Shown: piece by piece, positions 18,385 through 26,163 of the stretch | Position numbering within the stretch: the first letter of the stretch is position 1 | Layout of the letters: every line of letters starts with the position of its first letter | Assembly: GCA_028280445.1 (NCBI GenBank) | Contig: JANQLU010000007.1 | Span: 1-43,624 of the forward strand | Reading direction: 5' to 3' | Origin: Pirellulaceae bacterium | GTDB lineage: Bacteria > Planctomycetota > Planctomycetia > Pirellulales > Pirellulaceae | Length of the DNA: 43,624 nt | Notes under the pieces: model-generated | What the model was told of the DNA's origin: nothing | Seen by the model: the letters and a program-made list of their open reading frames with translations, nothing else | Databases searched by the model: none | Program-made: the position numbers and the translations under genes

Positions 18385-18413
18385 GTTTGGCTTCGCGGCA
18401 AGATTGGTTAGTT

Positions 18414-18471
18414 GGTCCTCGCCCGATATGGCCAGCGGGCCAGACATGTATGGCCGGCAGGCGAGCTACCA
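18414..18471. repeat. imperfect GC-rich palindrome
   Basis: Just after the M56 gene, a GC-rich segment has arms resembling each other in inverted orientation (GGTCCTCGCCCGATATGGCC and the complement of GGCCGGCAGGCGAGCTACC) around a TGGCCAGCGGGCCA dyad. It may be a worn REP element or the operon's terminator; no T-run follows. Confidence 0.35.
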
Positions 18472-18652
18472 GCGCGTCGGCAGTGCCTAGCGTGCGCCAC
18501 GCATCAGGATCCGTCGAAAAGCCAGTCAATATTCCCACTTAATTGGCACCTCAAACCAAATCAGGAAACAATACCTTTTTTCGCAAATATCCCGTTTCTA
18601 GATTCGGGGCATTATGTGAAACCAGAATTTCGAACATGAAACGGAGGAACTT

Positions 18653-19063
18653 ATGACACGTGTGATCACTGCCACAATCGCAATACTTCTAGTTACTCAG
18701 ACCGACTCTGGCTTTGCCCAGGAACAAGAAAACACAAAAGTAAAAGCACTTGCCAAAAAAATAGATGCGGCATTGGTTTCCAATACTTATGTGCACTACA
18801 GCAAAGGAATCGACGCCCACTGCCTTTATGATCCAATCAAAAAAAATGCGGTTTCGCTCACTGTATTTCAGAATTTGAATACGAACGAAGTCAAGCTGTC
18901 CACTCCAAGCAAGGACATTGTTTTGAGAAGCCCATCAATAAACAGATTTAGAATTGACAAGATTGACTACTATGCAATCTGCAAGAACGACAAGGTCATT
19001 GTTGCCAACACAAAAACAGGTCAAACGGGACTAATCGTGTTGACAAAACCCAAAAAGAAATGA
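18653..19063 (+). CDS. small secreted hypothetical protein
   Basis: A 136-residue protein with a signal peptide (residues 1-22, MTRVITATIAILLVTQTDSG, cleaved near FAQ). The mature part begins with a Lys-rich helix, followed by short beta-rich segments (CLYDPIKKNAVSLTVFQNLN; INRFRIDKIDYYAICKNDKV) and a basic end (KPKKK). I do not recognise the family. GGAGGA precedes the ATG by 5 bases, so translation should be efficient. It stands between the BlaI operon and the ArsR operon; no operon partner is apparent. Confidence 0.6.
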   Translation: MTRVITATIAILLVTQTDSGFAQEQENTKVKALAKKIDAALVSNTYVHYSKGIDAHCLYDPIKKNAVSLTVFQNLNTNEVKLSTPSKDIVLRSPSINRFRIDKIDYYAICKNDKVIVANTKTGQTGLIVLTKPKKK

Positions 19064-19093
19064 ACGAGTGTACAATCCAAAGTGGGGTCCAGG

Positions 19094-19156
19094 ATGGAAC
19101 CCGAATTCGAACTCACTGATGACCAGTGGGGGTTCAGTGGTTATCTTTCACATTGA
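19094..19156 (+). pseudogene. N-terminal fragment resembling an IS5-type transposase
   Basis: A 20-residue frame, MEPEFELTDDQWGFSGYLSH and stop. The FELTDDQW opening is typical of the N-termini of IS5/IS4-type transposases (L-T-D-E-Q-W). Nothing further of the transposase could be read in any frame downstream to 19471, so only a scar remains. The rest of this 400-base gap shows nothing I recognise. Confidence 0.4.
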
Positions 19157-19471
19157 GCGGTTTATCGGTCCATAGAGCAGAGCTATTTGTTAACAATCGT
19201 GGAGAAGTTGTTGTTGCTGGAGCAACCTGAAGAGCCATATACCTTGAATGCTTTGACTTGATGAATGGCAAGTGTACGTTCAGGTCATTCTACTCAATTG
19301 ACCCTGAATAGGTTAAACGTCAGGCAACTATTGCTTTCCGGAATCCCAAACGAGTGAGAGAAAGCACGGTTCAGTCAGTTGGTCTAGCACTCGGTCGATG
19401 TGACGTCGATGTGACCGAGGCTAGTTTAACAATTGATTGAGATGCATTCGGCGGTTCACTCCGATGGCACA

Positions 19472-20035
19472 TCAACTTTCGCCACGTGCTCTGATGATCC
19501 ACTTGCACACGACCGCGCTGGCAAGCAACCAACCTACAACGAGATTAAACGCATTGCCGATAGAAAAAATCGTCGTCGTGCCCAACCAATTGAGGTCTTG
19601 GATATGGGTTGCTGTTACGGTCGCTAGCGCGGCAAACAGGATCAACAGAATTCTGCGTCCAGAATTCATTGAATTGGAGAGCTGGAGTATCACCGAAAGG
19701 AAGAGTGCTACGACAAACTGCGTTAGCAACTCGCGCACTAGGTATACTGTCAAGTTGTATTTTTTCAACGGTCTGGAAATCACCCAGGAAAATGTGTGAT
19801 CAGTGATCAGGGTCGATATTTTGCCTGACATCTGTTCGTCGAATTCTTCGGTAACCAGGCTCGCCTCAGACATCCTGATCGTCTTGCTGGGCAGATCAGG
19901 CCCATCCGCTTCTTCGCTCATCGTTGAAATGATCTGTACGGTTGGTACGCCCCATGGCAACATCTGGGCAAGTGCTCCCCAGACAAAAAGTAATATGGTT
20001 GCTACACAGGTTGAAATAAAAATTGAACGGATCAT
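19472..20035 (-). CDS. hypothetical membrane protein of an ArsR-SRPBCC operon
   Basis: About 187 residues, start taken at the ATG 20035 (a GTG four codons upstream at 20047 is possible). One N-terminal membrane segment (about 3-25), a soluble outer loop of about 70 residues, then three hydrophobic segments (about 108-125, 134-152, 158-178). I do not recognise the fold; the topology resembles small DoxX- or DUF1761-like membrane proteins that accompany ArsR/SRPBCC pairs. It is third in a tight same-strand cluster, 36 bases after the SRPBCC gene, so it is probably controlled by the same ArsR repressor. Confidence 0.65.
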   Translation of the reverse strand: MIRSIFISTCVATILLFVWGALAQMLPWGVPTVQIISTMSEEADGPDLPSKTIRMSEASLVTEEFDEQMSGKISTLITDHTFSWVISRPLKKYNLTVYLVRELLTQFVVALFLSVILQLSNSMNSGRRILLILFAALATVTATHIQDLNWLGTTTIFSIGNAFNLVVGWLLASAVVCKWIIRARGES

Positions 20036-20071
20036 GATTGAGCCCACTTTTTCAAAGTCAGTTAATAATTC

Positions 20072-20503
20072 TCATTCATCTGCGCCAGTTGCGCCGAATT
20101 TTGAATCCAGCTCATTCGCAAGCAGTTTGCGAATGATTTTTCGCCAACCCAACGAAAGCATGAACCAGGTAACAAACTGCTTGACTGGACGAAAACCGGT
20201 TTGCTTCAGATCTAGACGAGTCCCGCCACTTACTTCAGTCAGTTTAAAATTCACAATCGTATCGACGTCCCCTCCGCGCCAACTGATTGACAATTCTTTG
20301 GGTGGATCGATGGTGAGGACTTTGCAATACACGATCCCGTCAAAACCTGGCACTGGATCTGTGCGAAAGCAGAATTCGTGTCCAACTTCGGGCCGAAAGT
20401 CGTTCTCCATCAGCCAACGTCCCAGCGAACTCGAATCTGTGAGGCATTCCCAGACTTCATCGATCGAGTATGGATAAACTCGCGTTTTACGAATCGTTGC
20501 CAT
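20072..20503 (-). CDS. SRPBCC (AHSA1-like) domain protein
   Basis: About 143 residues. The START/AHSA1 helix-grip fold is indicated by the N-terminal RVYPYSIDEVWECLTDSSSL, the following GRWLMENDFRPEVGHEFCFR, and the late strands VNFKLTEVSGGTRLDLKQTG. This family binds hydrophobic ligands; the ligand is unknown. AAGG lies 6-7 bases before the ATG at 20503, which I prefer to the ATG one codon earlier. It follows the ArsR gene by about 15 bases. The ArsR-SRPBCC pair is a very common bacterial two-gene unit. Confidence 0.9.
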   Translation of the reverse strand: MATIRKTRVYPYSIDEVWECLTDSSSLGRWLMENDFRPEVGHEFCFRTDPVPGFDGIVYCKVLTIDPPKELSISWRGGDVDTIVNFKLTEVSGGTRLDLKQTGFRPVKQFVTWFMLSLGWRKIIRKLLANELDSKFGATGADE

Positions 20504-20518
20504 CATCTGCCTTAAAAT

Positions 20519-20881
20519 TCAATTCTTCGATTTGCGTGGTTTCTTTTTGCGCGCTGATTTGCGCCTGTTTGCGAGTTCAACCTCCAGACGGTCGAGTCGA
20601 TCATCCCAGAACGCGGAAAACGTAGATGCCCATTGGAAAACATCGTGTAACCCTCCAGCATCGATGGTATAGATTCGATATCGCCCGACCTGCCGGCTCT
20701 TGATTAAATGTGCATCGCGCAGCATTTTAAGATGTTGCGATACGGCTTCTCGAGTCATCGAAAACCCTTCGGCGATTTCCCCTGCGGTCTGGTCTGTTTC
20801 CCGAAGTGAATCGAGGATCGATCGGCGTGTAGGATCCGCGATTGCCCGATAGACATCAGTAGGAGGAGCTGTTTTTGACAT
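20519..20881 (-). CDS. ArsR family winged-helix repressor
   Basis: A 120-residue regulator: YRAIADPTRRSILDSLRETD, then AGEIAEGFSMTREAVSQHLK (recognition helix) and the wing LIKSRQVGRYRIYTIDAGGL. It lacks the ELCVC metal site of ArsR/SmtB sensors, so it belongs to the metal-independent branch usually linked to SRPBCC genes. The C-terminus is Lys/Arg-rich. It is first in a three-gene operon and is preceded by a perfect dyad at 20938-20955, most likely its own operator. Confidence 0.92.
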   Translation of the reverse strand: MSKTAPPTDVYRAIADPTRRSILDSLRETDQTAGEIAEGFSMTREAVSQHLKMLRDAHLIKSRQVGRYRIYTIDAGGLHDVFQWASTFSAFWDDRLDRLEVELANRRKSARKKKPRKSKN

Positions 20882-20937
20882 ACCTTATTTCATTCGCCCG
20901 TGTTGCTCGCAGTTCCCCGTGACTGCTCTACACATTA

Positions 20938-20955
20938 TGTAAGCATTTGCTTACA
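20938..20955. promoter_or_regulatory. candidate ArsR operator
   Basis: TGTAAGCATTTGCTTACA is a perfect 8+2+8 dyad, 57 bases upstream of the ArsR start. Similar TAAGC/GCTTA dyads are known upstream of ArsR-type genes. It probably overlaps the promoter. Confidence 0.7.
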
Positions 20956-21377
20956 CGTCAATAGCCTTTTGGTTGAACCTCTGTTTGTTTTCCGATTTTT
21001 TAAGTTTGCTGGTGAGGTTTGTTTCACCTGTCGCGTGGATTTAGACCCAGCGACTCGATAAAGCTGATTTGCGTGTTGACCGTTCACCCAAACTCACGGC
21101 CCAACCGATCCCGATCGAAGAAACTGAAATGGTATAAAAAGAAACCAATAGGCTGTTCATGGCCTTCGTTCATATTGCGTCCAGACCGCAAGCCTTATCC
21201 CCGCCTTTTTCTTTTTGATTTTGCCGAACGGGACATTTGCGGCTGTTCCCGGGAGATAGTTGCCGCAACGCGGCTTGCCCGTCATTAGCCTTCACCTTGC
21301 TGTTCGAGGTTGCCGACATCAGAATGGGCATCCGTCAGCCGTTAGACGCCTCGCCTTCATAGTCCGAAGCTTCCCCG
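20956..21377. other. intergenic stretch, nothing recognised
   Basis: About 420 bases between the ArsR operator and the PEP-CTERM remnant. The open frame at 21019-21288 has no recognisable motif and no ribosome binding site. The DNA may hold further decayed sequence of the PEP-CTERM gene but I could not read any of it. Confidence 0.35.
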
Positions 21378-21596
21378 TTGTCAGGTGAGTTTAACAACGT
21401 AAAAAATGGAGACGTCGTTGTGTCAAGAGACGGACGGTTTGCGTTTGCGATTCACTACGGGTCCAACAGCATCTTTGATTCAAACTCAGTGTTCTTGAGT
21501 AATTTCCATGTGGTACCCGAGCCCTCAGTCGCAGTCATATTGTTCATTGTAGCGCTCATTTTTGCACTGAGATTTCGTAATTGTCCTGCGCGCTAA
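21378..21596 (+). pseudogene. C-terminal remnant of a PEP-CTERM protein
   Basis: A 72-residue frame with no ATG (first in-frame start is TTG). It ends in a complete sorting signal: VVPEPSVAVILFIVALIFAL followed by RFRNCPAR. The preceding 50 residues (GDVVVSRDGRFAFAIHYGSN) resemble the last strand region of a secreted propeller-type protein. There is no signal peptide, so this is probably the 3' end of a gene whose 5' part was deleted. A half REP element begins 4 bases before the stop region ends. Confidence 0.55.
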
Positions 21597-21626
21597 CGAA
21601 CCGGCGGCTAGCGCCTTGCCGCTCAC
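21590..21626. repeat. REP-like palindrome, family 1, right half only
   Basis: The right arm (21600-21626, starting ACCGGCGGCTAGCGCC) is perfect and is preceded by GCGCTAACGA, which matches the central part of the copy at 43495. The left arm is missing. It overlaps the end of the PEP-CTERM remnant. Confidence 0.75.
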
Positions 21627-21664
21627 AGGATCAGGCGTTTTCCTGAATGTAACTCGCTGTTTAT

Positions 21665-21768
21665 CACAGTTGTTAAAACAGCTTAGCTGCGAAGTTGATC
21701 ATTGGTGACGATTTCGCCGATGTTATATCGTCGCCAATTGAATACTCGTACTGGCGCCTAATGGTCTG
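21665..21768. repeat. left direct repeat of a 3.5-kb island
   Basis: These 104 bases match 25186-25289 without gaps and with 4 mismatches. They correspond to the last 28 or so codons of the hydrolase gene at 25204 plus about 20 bases of 3' flank. Read as that gene, three of the four differences are silent and one turns a Trp codon into a stop. Start of the island carrying the SIR2 and CBS genes. Confidence 0.9.
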
Positions 21769-21793
21769 GGTATACGGTTAGTCTTTCTTTACT

Positions 21794-23668
21794 CTACATA
21801 TTGTGAAGTTCTGTCCGAAGATAATGGATTGTTTCTCGAAAGCTCGTATATCCAAGAAATCGCTTGAATAACGCAACTCTTGCTAGTCCTTGCACACATG
21901 GGGGTATCTGCTCTGACCAGATCGACTCTGCTAACCCAAATTGCTCTTCAATTTTTGCTTGTTCTTCACCAATCCAGCCTAATAACAAAGCCATATATGC
22001 ATGAGCATTTCCTTGTTCAACCTGACTTTTTGTGAGACTATAGAAACTCTCTCTAGTTTCGAGCCGTTCTTTTTCATTCAAAACAATCGGATCTTCGCTA
22101 CTTTGGGGAAGCTCTCCAGCAAGTAATCGCAATTCCAAGTTTCGAAGTCCCCAGTATCCGCTAGACAAAAACTCGTCAGAATATCCTCGAGATTTGCGAA
22201 CTCGTTGCAGAATTAGCCGGCTTGGAATTTTCAAGGGTCCCCGAACTAGCGGCCCAAACAAAAAGAACAAATTCATCCAAGCCAACCAAAAATCTGCAAA
22301 AAAGTGATTGGCAAGTCCTAGTTCTCTTTCATAATCACAATTGTCTTGAGTTAATATTATGCATTCCTTTAATGCTTTTTTGGCCTTTCTATAAAGCTTG
22401 AACCACTTGATGGGATTTCTCGTATGGGAAATTCTTTGCGGTTTGATCAAACTCAAACACGAATGCACATACCAAGCCCTCGTCTCAACAGCAGTTGCTT
22501 GCCATTGTGTTGGCAAGCTTTCTGCCATTTGTATTGCGAGAGAATATGAATCAAAGTATTTCTCGGAGTCTCCCGCCAGGTGACTCATGAATCCAAGTTT
22601 CCTTGCGATCAAGTAATCCCAAGGTATGTCATTATCTTTTAATGTTTTCGTTTGAAGCCAATTCAGCAATAAAATTGCGATATTTGGGTATCCGGCAATG
22701 CCTAGTAATTCAACTACTGCAAATATATTTTTGGCTTGATCGTCAAACATCCTCTTTGCGTCGATAGACTGCCGGAGTCTTGGCGGTTTTTTATCATCAA
22801 GATTTTCCAACAGCTTTGCTAGTAGGTTGGTAAAATCGTGAGTGACACGTACTCCCTTATTATTTCTTGACAACTCCTCAAACCATTTGAGCAATTTTTT
22901 ATTCCGTTCCGCGCCTGGATGTTCAATCCAATAGACTCTTTGAAGGACTCCTTTCCCAATTGCTGCTTGAAGAATTGGGAAAATATCCCAATCGGCCGCA
23001 CCATACCCAGCAACAAGTAGTATTGGGCGTTCTTTAAATATTTCTTCAAGTTTTTTGACCGTGCTCGGATTTGGCTCTTGGCCCAATACACGTAGTGTTG
23101 TGGATAGATTGTTTTCGAAGGAATATCGTTCGGTTGAATGGGCCAACGTACCATGAGGCTTAATTATTTCACATTGGCACTTGCTAGAACTCATTTGACT
23201 TGATGAACGACCTATCGGGCACAATGTTTCGTAGGTAATTCTCAATTGATCAAGAGCTAACTCGATCAAAATGTCAAAGTTCAGGGTTATGATATGAGAA
23301 AGTCCATAAGACTTTGCAAGAAGCGCCAGACCGTAATGGTTTACATTAAACTTGTCGCACACCAATGCGGATAACAAATAGTTGAGTGCTTTTTCGCGAT
23401 AAGTTGTTTGAAGTGCGTCAAGAAGTGATTCTAGTGGAGCTTCAATTATCAAATTGTCGCACAACTTAAATTCATCGTTAGACAATCCGGCTTCCGTATG
23501 GATTCTGAAAAGATCGGCTTTCAACAAGTCATGTATCGGTTCATTTAGCTCACGCGCTATCGGCAAAGATGCTGGTGCGTCAAAAGAGATACCAGCTCCA
23601 ACGAGCGGTACAAGTTTTCTTTGTCTCAACGCTGTACGTATCTCGTCAACAAGTAAATTCGGAATCAA
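21794..23668 (-). CDS. SIR2-domain protein, probable NADase defence effector
   Basis: About 624 residues from a TTG at 23668, preceded by AAGGTGG at a 5-base spacing. A TTG at 23737 would give 647 residues but lacks a ribosome binding site; no ATG is available. Residues about 1-300 form a SIR2-like NAD-binding domain: PLVGAGIS (about 22-28), TLNFD (about 128-132), KPHG with the likely catalytic His (about 172) and GYGAADWDI (about 221-229). The rest is helical, probably TPR-like, with a hydrophobic stretch FWLAWMNLFFLFGPLV. SIR2-helical proteins such as DSR-type effectors deplete NAD during phage infection. A defence role is inferred from architecture and island context. The gene is visibly AT-richer than its neighbours. 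Confidence 0.82.
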   Translation of the reverse strand: MIPNLLVDEIRTALRQRKLVPLVGAGISFDAPASLPIARELNEPIHDLLKADLFRIHTEAGLSNDEFKLCDNLIIEAPLESLLDALQTTYREKALNYLLSALVCDKFNVNHYGLALLAKSYGLSHIITLNFDILIELALDQLRITYETLCPIGRSSSQMSSSKCQCEIIKPHGTLAHSTERYSFENNLSTTLRVLGQEPNPSTVKKLEEIFKERPILLVAGYGAADWDIFPILQAAIGKGVLQRVYWIEHPGAERNKKLLKWFEELSRNNKGVRVTHDFTNLLAKLLENLDDKKPPRLRQSIDAKRMFDDQAKNIFAVVELLGIAGYPNIAILLLNWLQTKTLKDNDIPWDYLIARKLGFMSHLAGDSEKYFDSYSLAIQMAESLPTQWQATAVETRAWYVHSCLSLIKPQRISHTRNPIKWFKLYRKAKKALKECIILTQDNCDYERELGLANHFFADFWLAWMNLFFLFGPLVRGPLKIPSRLILQRVRKSRGYSDEFLSSGYWGLRNLELRLLAGELPQSSEDPIVLNEKERLETRESFYSLTKSQVEQGNAHAYMALLLGWIGEEQAKIEEQFGLAESIWSEQIPPCVQGLARVALFKRFLGYTSFRETIHYLRTELHNM

Positions 23669-23737
23669 ATTATCCACCTTTACTTCGGCTAATATGAACG
23701 AGAACTGTTGACATCGTAAATTATAAATGGGTTGCAA

Positions 23738-24257
23738 GTCCGGCTAAATCCGCTTTACAACGATGGTCCGCCTTTGCTTTGAAAGATTTTCTGTGAAGAG
23801 GGGAAGCAAAAATCCCCATGCACATTGCTACAAACACGACACGATGGCAAGCCCAATCAGAGTAGTCTGGAAGCACCCACCAAAAACAGTATTCAGGTAA
23901 CTCATTCATTACTGACAAACTTATTCTGTCGTTGGCGCGAAATCTACGAGATTGTCAACAAAAACTTAAAACGACAAGCGGTCTGGCCAACAAATTCAAA
24001 CATGAAACTGCACGATGACGCACAAAGTTTGTAGTTAAAAATAAACAAGATTTCGAATGCGACTCGGTTTGTTCGATTTGCGGAGTTAATTTCCCTAATG
24101 CTTCCCCATCTCAACGTATTTTGTGATCAATCGCTGGCCAGCAGTTTGCTAATTCTCGATTTCGGATTACTATCAAGCTGACTCATATCCACACAACCAT
24201 TTGAACATTCCATAAGACGAGATTCTCCTTAAAAAAGTTTGCGAGGGGGCATATTCG
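23738..24257. other. divergent intergenic region of the SIR2/CBS island
   Basis: About 520 bases between two divergent genes. A small minus-strand frame (23721-23909, beginning MNELPEYCFWWVLPDYSDWA) and a plus frame ending REIYEIVNKNLKRQAVWPTN are visible, but neither has a ribosome binding site or a family match, so I do not call them genes. GGGGAAGCAAAAATCCCC near 23800 is a short hairpin. The region presumably carries both promoters. Confidence 0.35.
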
Positions 24258-25022
24258 ATGAATGATGACAGTGCTGCTTCCGGCAAAGACCGAAAACAAA
24301 TTGCGATTTCAGTTCTAATCGTTTCGGCTGGATTGCTAGTCAGCGTGTGCATAGTATTTATTTCCTTTGGCGGTTCAGATTCAAAGTCCGGCGATGCGTC
24401 TGAAAAGGCATTTACAACCTTGATTCCGTTGATAGGAACTTGGATTGGAACGGTTCTGGCGTACTATTTTTCTGGTGAGAATTTTCAGCGTGCTACCGAT
24501 TCCGTAGCGAGACTTGCGAGCCAAGTTGCGGATGAAAGGCTACGTTCCGTTTCTGCTGCGGACGCGATGATATCAATGGATGCCGCAGTAGTTGTTCGAT
24601 TAACTGCCGCAACGCCAGACGGTTCAAATATAAACTTAAAGACTCAGGTTGTGGATTTGCTAAGTGACCGAATAACGAGACTTCCAGTTCTCGATGCACA
24701 AGGCAAAGTCGTGTTCGTCTTGCACGAAAGCATAATATTTCGGTTCATTAGCGAGAAGACGTTAGCAATGATTCAAGCTGGACAACAGGTGGATATTTCG
24801 ACTTTGACCCTAAAAGACCTGCTGGATCACGACGAAGTGAGGAACTTCGTATCTCGGACGATCGCTTTCGTTCAGAAGGACGCTTCGCTGGCCGATGCCA
24901 AGCGACAAATGGAGTCACTTCGCAAATGCCAAGATGTTTTCATAACGGAAGATGGAACATCCGACAGTCGAGCGATCGGATGGATAACAAATGTGATCAT
25001 TTCACGGTACGCAAAAGCATAG
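24258..25022 (+). CDS. two-TM membrane protein with CBS domain pair
   Basis: A 254-residue protein. Two membrane segments lie at about 14-37 and 52-71 (TTLIPLIGTWIGTVLAYYFS), then a short coiled-coil-like linker (SVARLASQVADERLRSV). Two CBS-like units follow, about 98-165 (ITRLPVLDAQGKVVFVLHES) and about 190-254 (CQDVFITEDGTSDSRAIGWI). CBS pairs bind adenine nucleotides, so this may be a membrane sensor or effector. GAGGGGG lies 8-10 bases before the ATG. It is divergent from the SIR2 gene within the same direct repeats. A functional link, for example nucleotide sensing during NAD depletion, is speculation. Confidence 0.75.
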   Translation: MNDDSAASGKDRKQIAISVLIVSAGLLVSVCIVFISFGGSDSKSGDASEKAFTTLIPLIGTWIGTVLAYYFSGENFQRATDSVARLASQVADERLRSVSAADAMISMDAAVVVRLTAATPDGSNINLKTQVVDLLSDRITRLPVLDAQGKVVFVLHESIIFRFISEKTLAMIQAGQQVDISTLTLKDLLDHDEVRNFVSRTIAFVQKDASLADAKRQMESLRKCQDVFITEDGTSDSRAIGWITNVIISRYAKA

Positions 25023-25185
25023 GATTAGGGAATACACGAATAACTTAGTCTTGATATGTGCCCCAAAGCATAATCTTCACTAGAAATTTCGCACTTTGAA
25101 ACTGGCTGTGTAGTTTTCCAGGACTTGAATGATTGTCTGCGACATCCTTGCTTAATTCGAGCTTTGCAGCTAATGCAATTACCTA

Positions 25186-25289
25186 CACAGTTGTTAAAAC
25201 AGCTTAACTGCGAAGTTGATCATTGGTGACGATTTCGCCGATGTTGTATCGCCGCCAATTGAATACTCGTACTGGCGCCCAATGGTCTG
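25186..25289. repeat. right direct repeat of the island
   Basis: This copy forms the 3' end of the intact hydrolase gene at 25204 and about 18 bases beyond its stop. The matching left copy is at 21665-21768 (100 of 104 bases identical). This arrangement is what results when an element integrates at the 3' end of a gene and supplies or duplicates that end. Confidence 0.9.
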
Positions 25290-25785
25290 CGCCGGGAAGT
25301 ACAAACTCTTCTTCATAGTGATCAACAGATGATCCGTCATAGTTTTGATTGGCGCGAGCAAGAACCGTTACAATCCAGTCAAACCGCGGATGAAAGTTGT
25401 AGATCAATTTCGGTTCGACGACTGACAGGTTGGGCAAATAGCCTGGCTTGTCTGGCCAAACCGGCGGGCTCATGTGAATCAGCTTTCCTACGTCGGTCAA
25501 GCCGTTGTTCGTTGCCAGATTGACGACGTTGGTGCCGTGACTATGCGAAATAAAGTTGTAGGTTTTCGCCGGATGTGTTTTGCACCAATCCACCAACGAT
25601 TCTGCTCCTTTGCGCCGTGCTGCGTCAGATGCATCGCCTGACCAGGTAAAAAAGTCAGTTCCGCAATAGACGTCGGGAAAATAGTATTGCCGAATATACC
25701 TGTGAAATCGGCTACCTGGTCGATGCCATCGACCCGTCTCACGTGAAAAAGTCCCATGAACCAGCACGGTTATCGAGTTCGCCAT
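25204..25785 (-). CDS. alpha/beta-hydrolase fold protein
   Basis: About 193 residues from the ATG at 25785, with AAAGGT 6 bases upstream; the longer frame to 25953 adds an unlikely Lys/Pro-rich stretch. The first strand runs into ITVLVHGTFSRETGRWHRPG (oxyanion-type HG), and the nucleophile elbow is NFISHSHGTNVVNLA with the likely Ser in SHSHG. The His may be in the ADHWAPVRVF region near the C-terminus. No signal peptide, so probably cytoplasmic. Substrate unknown; lipase or esterase-like. It is divergent from the nucleoside hydrolase-like gene. Its 3' end is duplicated at 21665 as the island boundary. Confidence 0.8.
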   Translation of the reverse strand: MANSITVLVHGTFSRETGRWHRPGSRFHRYIRQYYFPDVYCGTDFFTWSGDASDAARRKGAESLVDWCKTHPAKTYNFISHSHGTNVVNLATNNGLTDVGKLIHMSPPVWPDKPGYLPNLSVVEPKLIYNFHPRFDWIVTVLARANQNYDGSSVDHYEEEFVLPGADHWAPVRVFNWRRYNIGEIVTNDQLRS

Positions 25786-26163
25786 TTGGTTACCTTTTTG
25801 TTTTGTGTGTGAGCCTTTCTTTGCCACGTCAACTCCTCTGATTAGATTCAGCAATGAATTGTAACCGCAAATCGGATTCAGAATTGAAACAAGTTGGGGA
25901 ACTGGTGGGGCTGCATTTTTTTTCGGAGTATTCCAAGTGTTTTTGCGCAGCAAGCCTTACTGTTGCTCAAGGTATTACGGCGCATGGGGAAGGAAACCTG
26001 ACTTAACTGGTTCGACAGATAGACGTGCCGCCAAAGACGTCTAAGATCTTGTCGATGAAGCAATGTTCTCGTTCTCGACGACAAGCATTCTTCACCGGTT
26101 TCAATCGAATCTAGCCGATACGTCAATCACCGAATCTTAAACGAGAATGCAAGGGAACTGGCG

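Noticed and set aside
18249..18542. 97-residue plus-strand frame after the M56 gene
   Set aside because: It overlaps the M56 coding region in another frame and its tail is the GC-rich palindrome; no family match or ribosome binding site.
19433..19799. Overlapping plus-strand frames of 64, 120 and 65 residues
   Set aside because: They are antisense to the membrane protein gene of the ArsR operon, whose membrane segments and operon position are far more convincing.
23721..23909. Small minus-strand frame beginning MNELPEYCFW upstream of the SIR2 gene
   Set aside because: No ribosome binding site, it overlaps the longer SIR2 frame, and its composition is not convincing; kept only as a remark on the gap.
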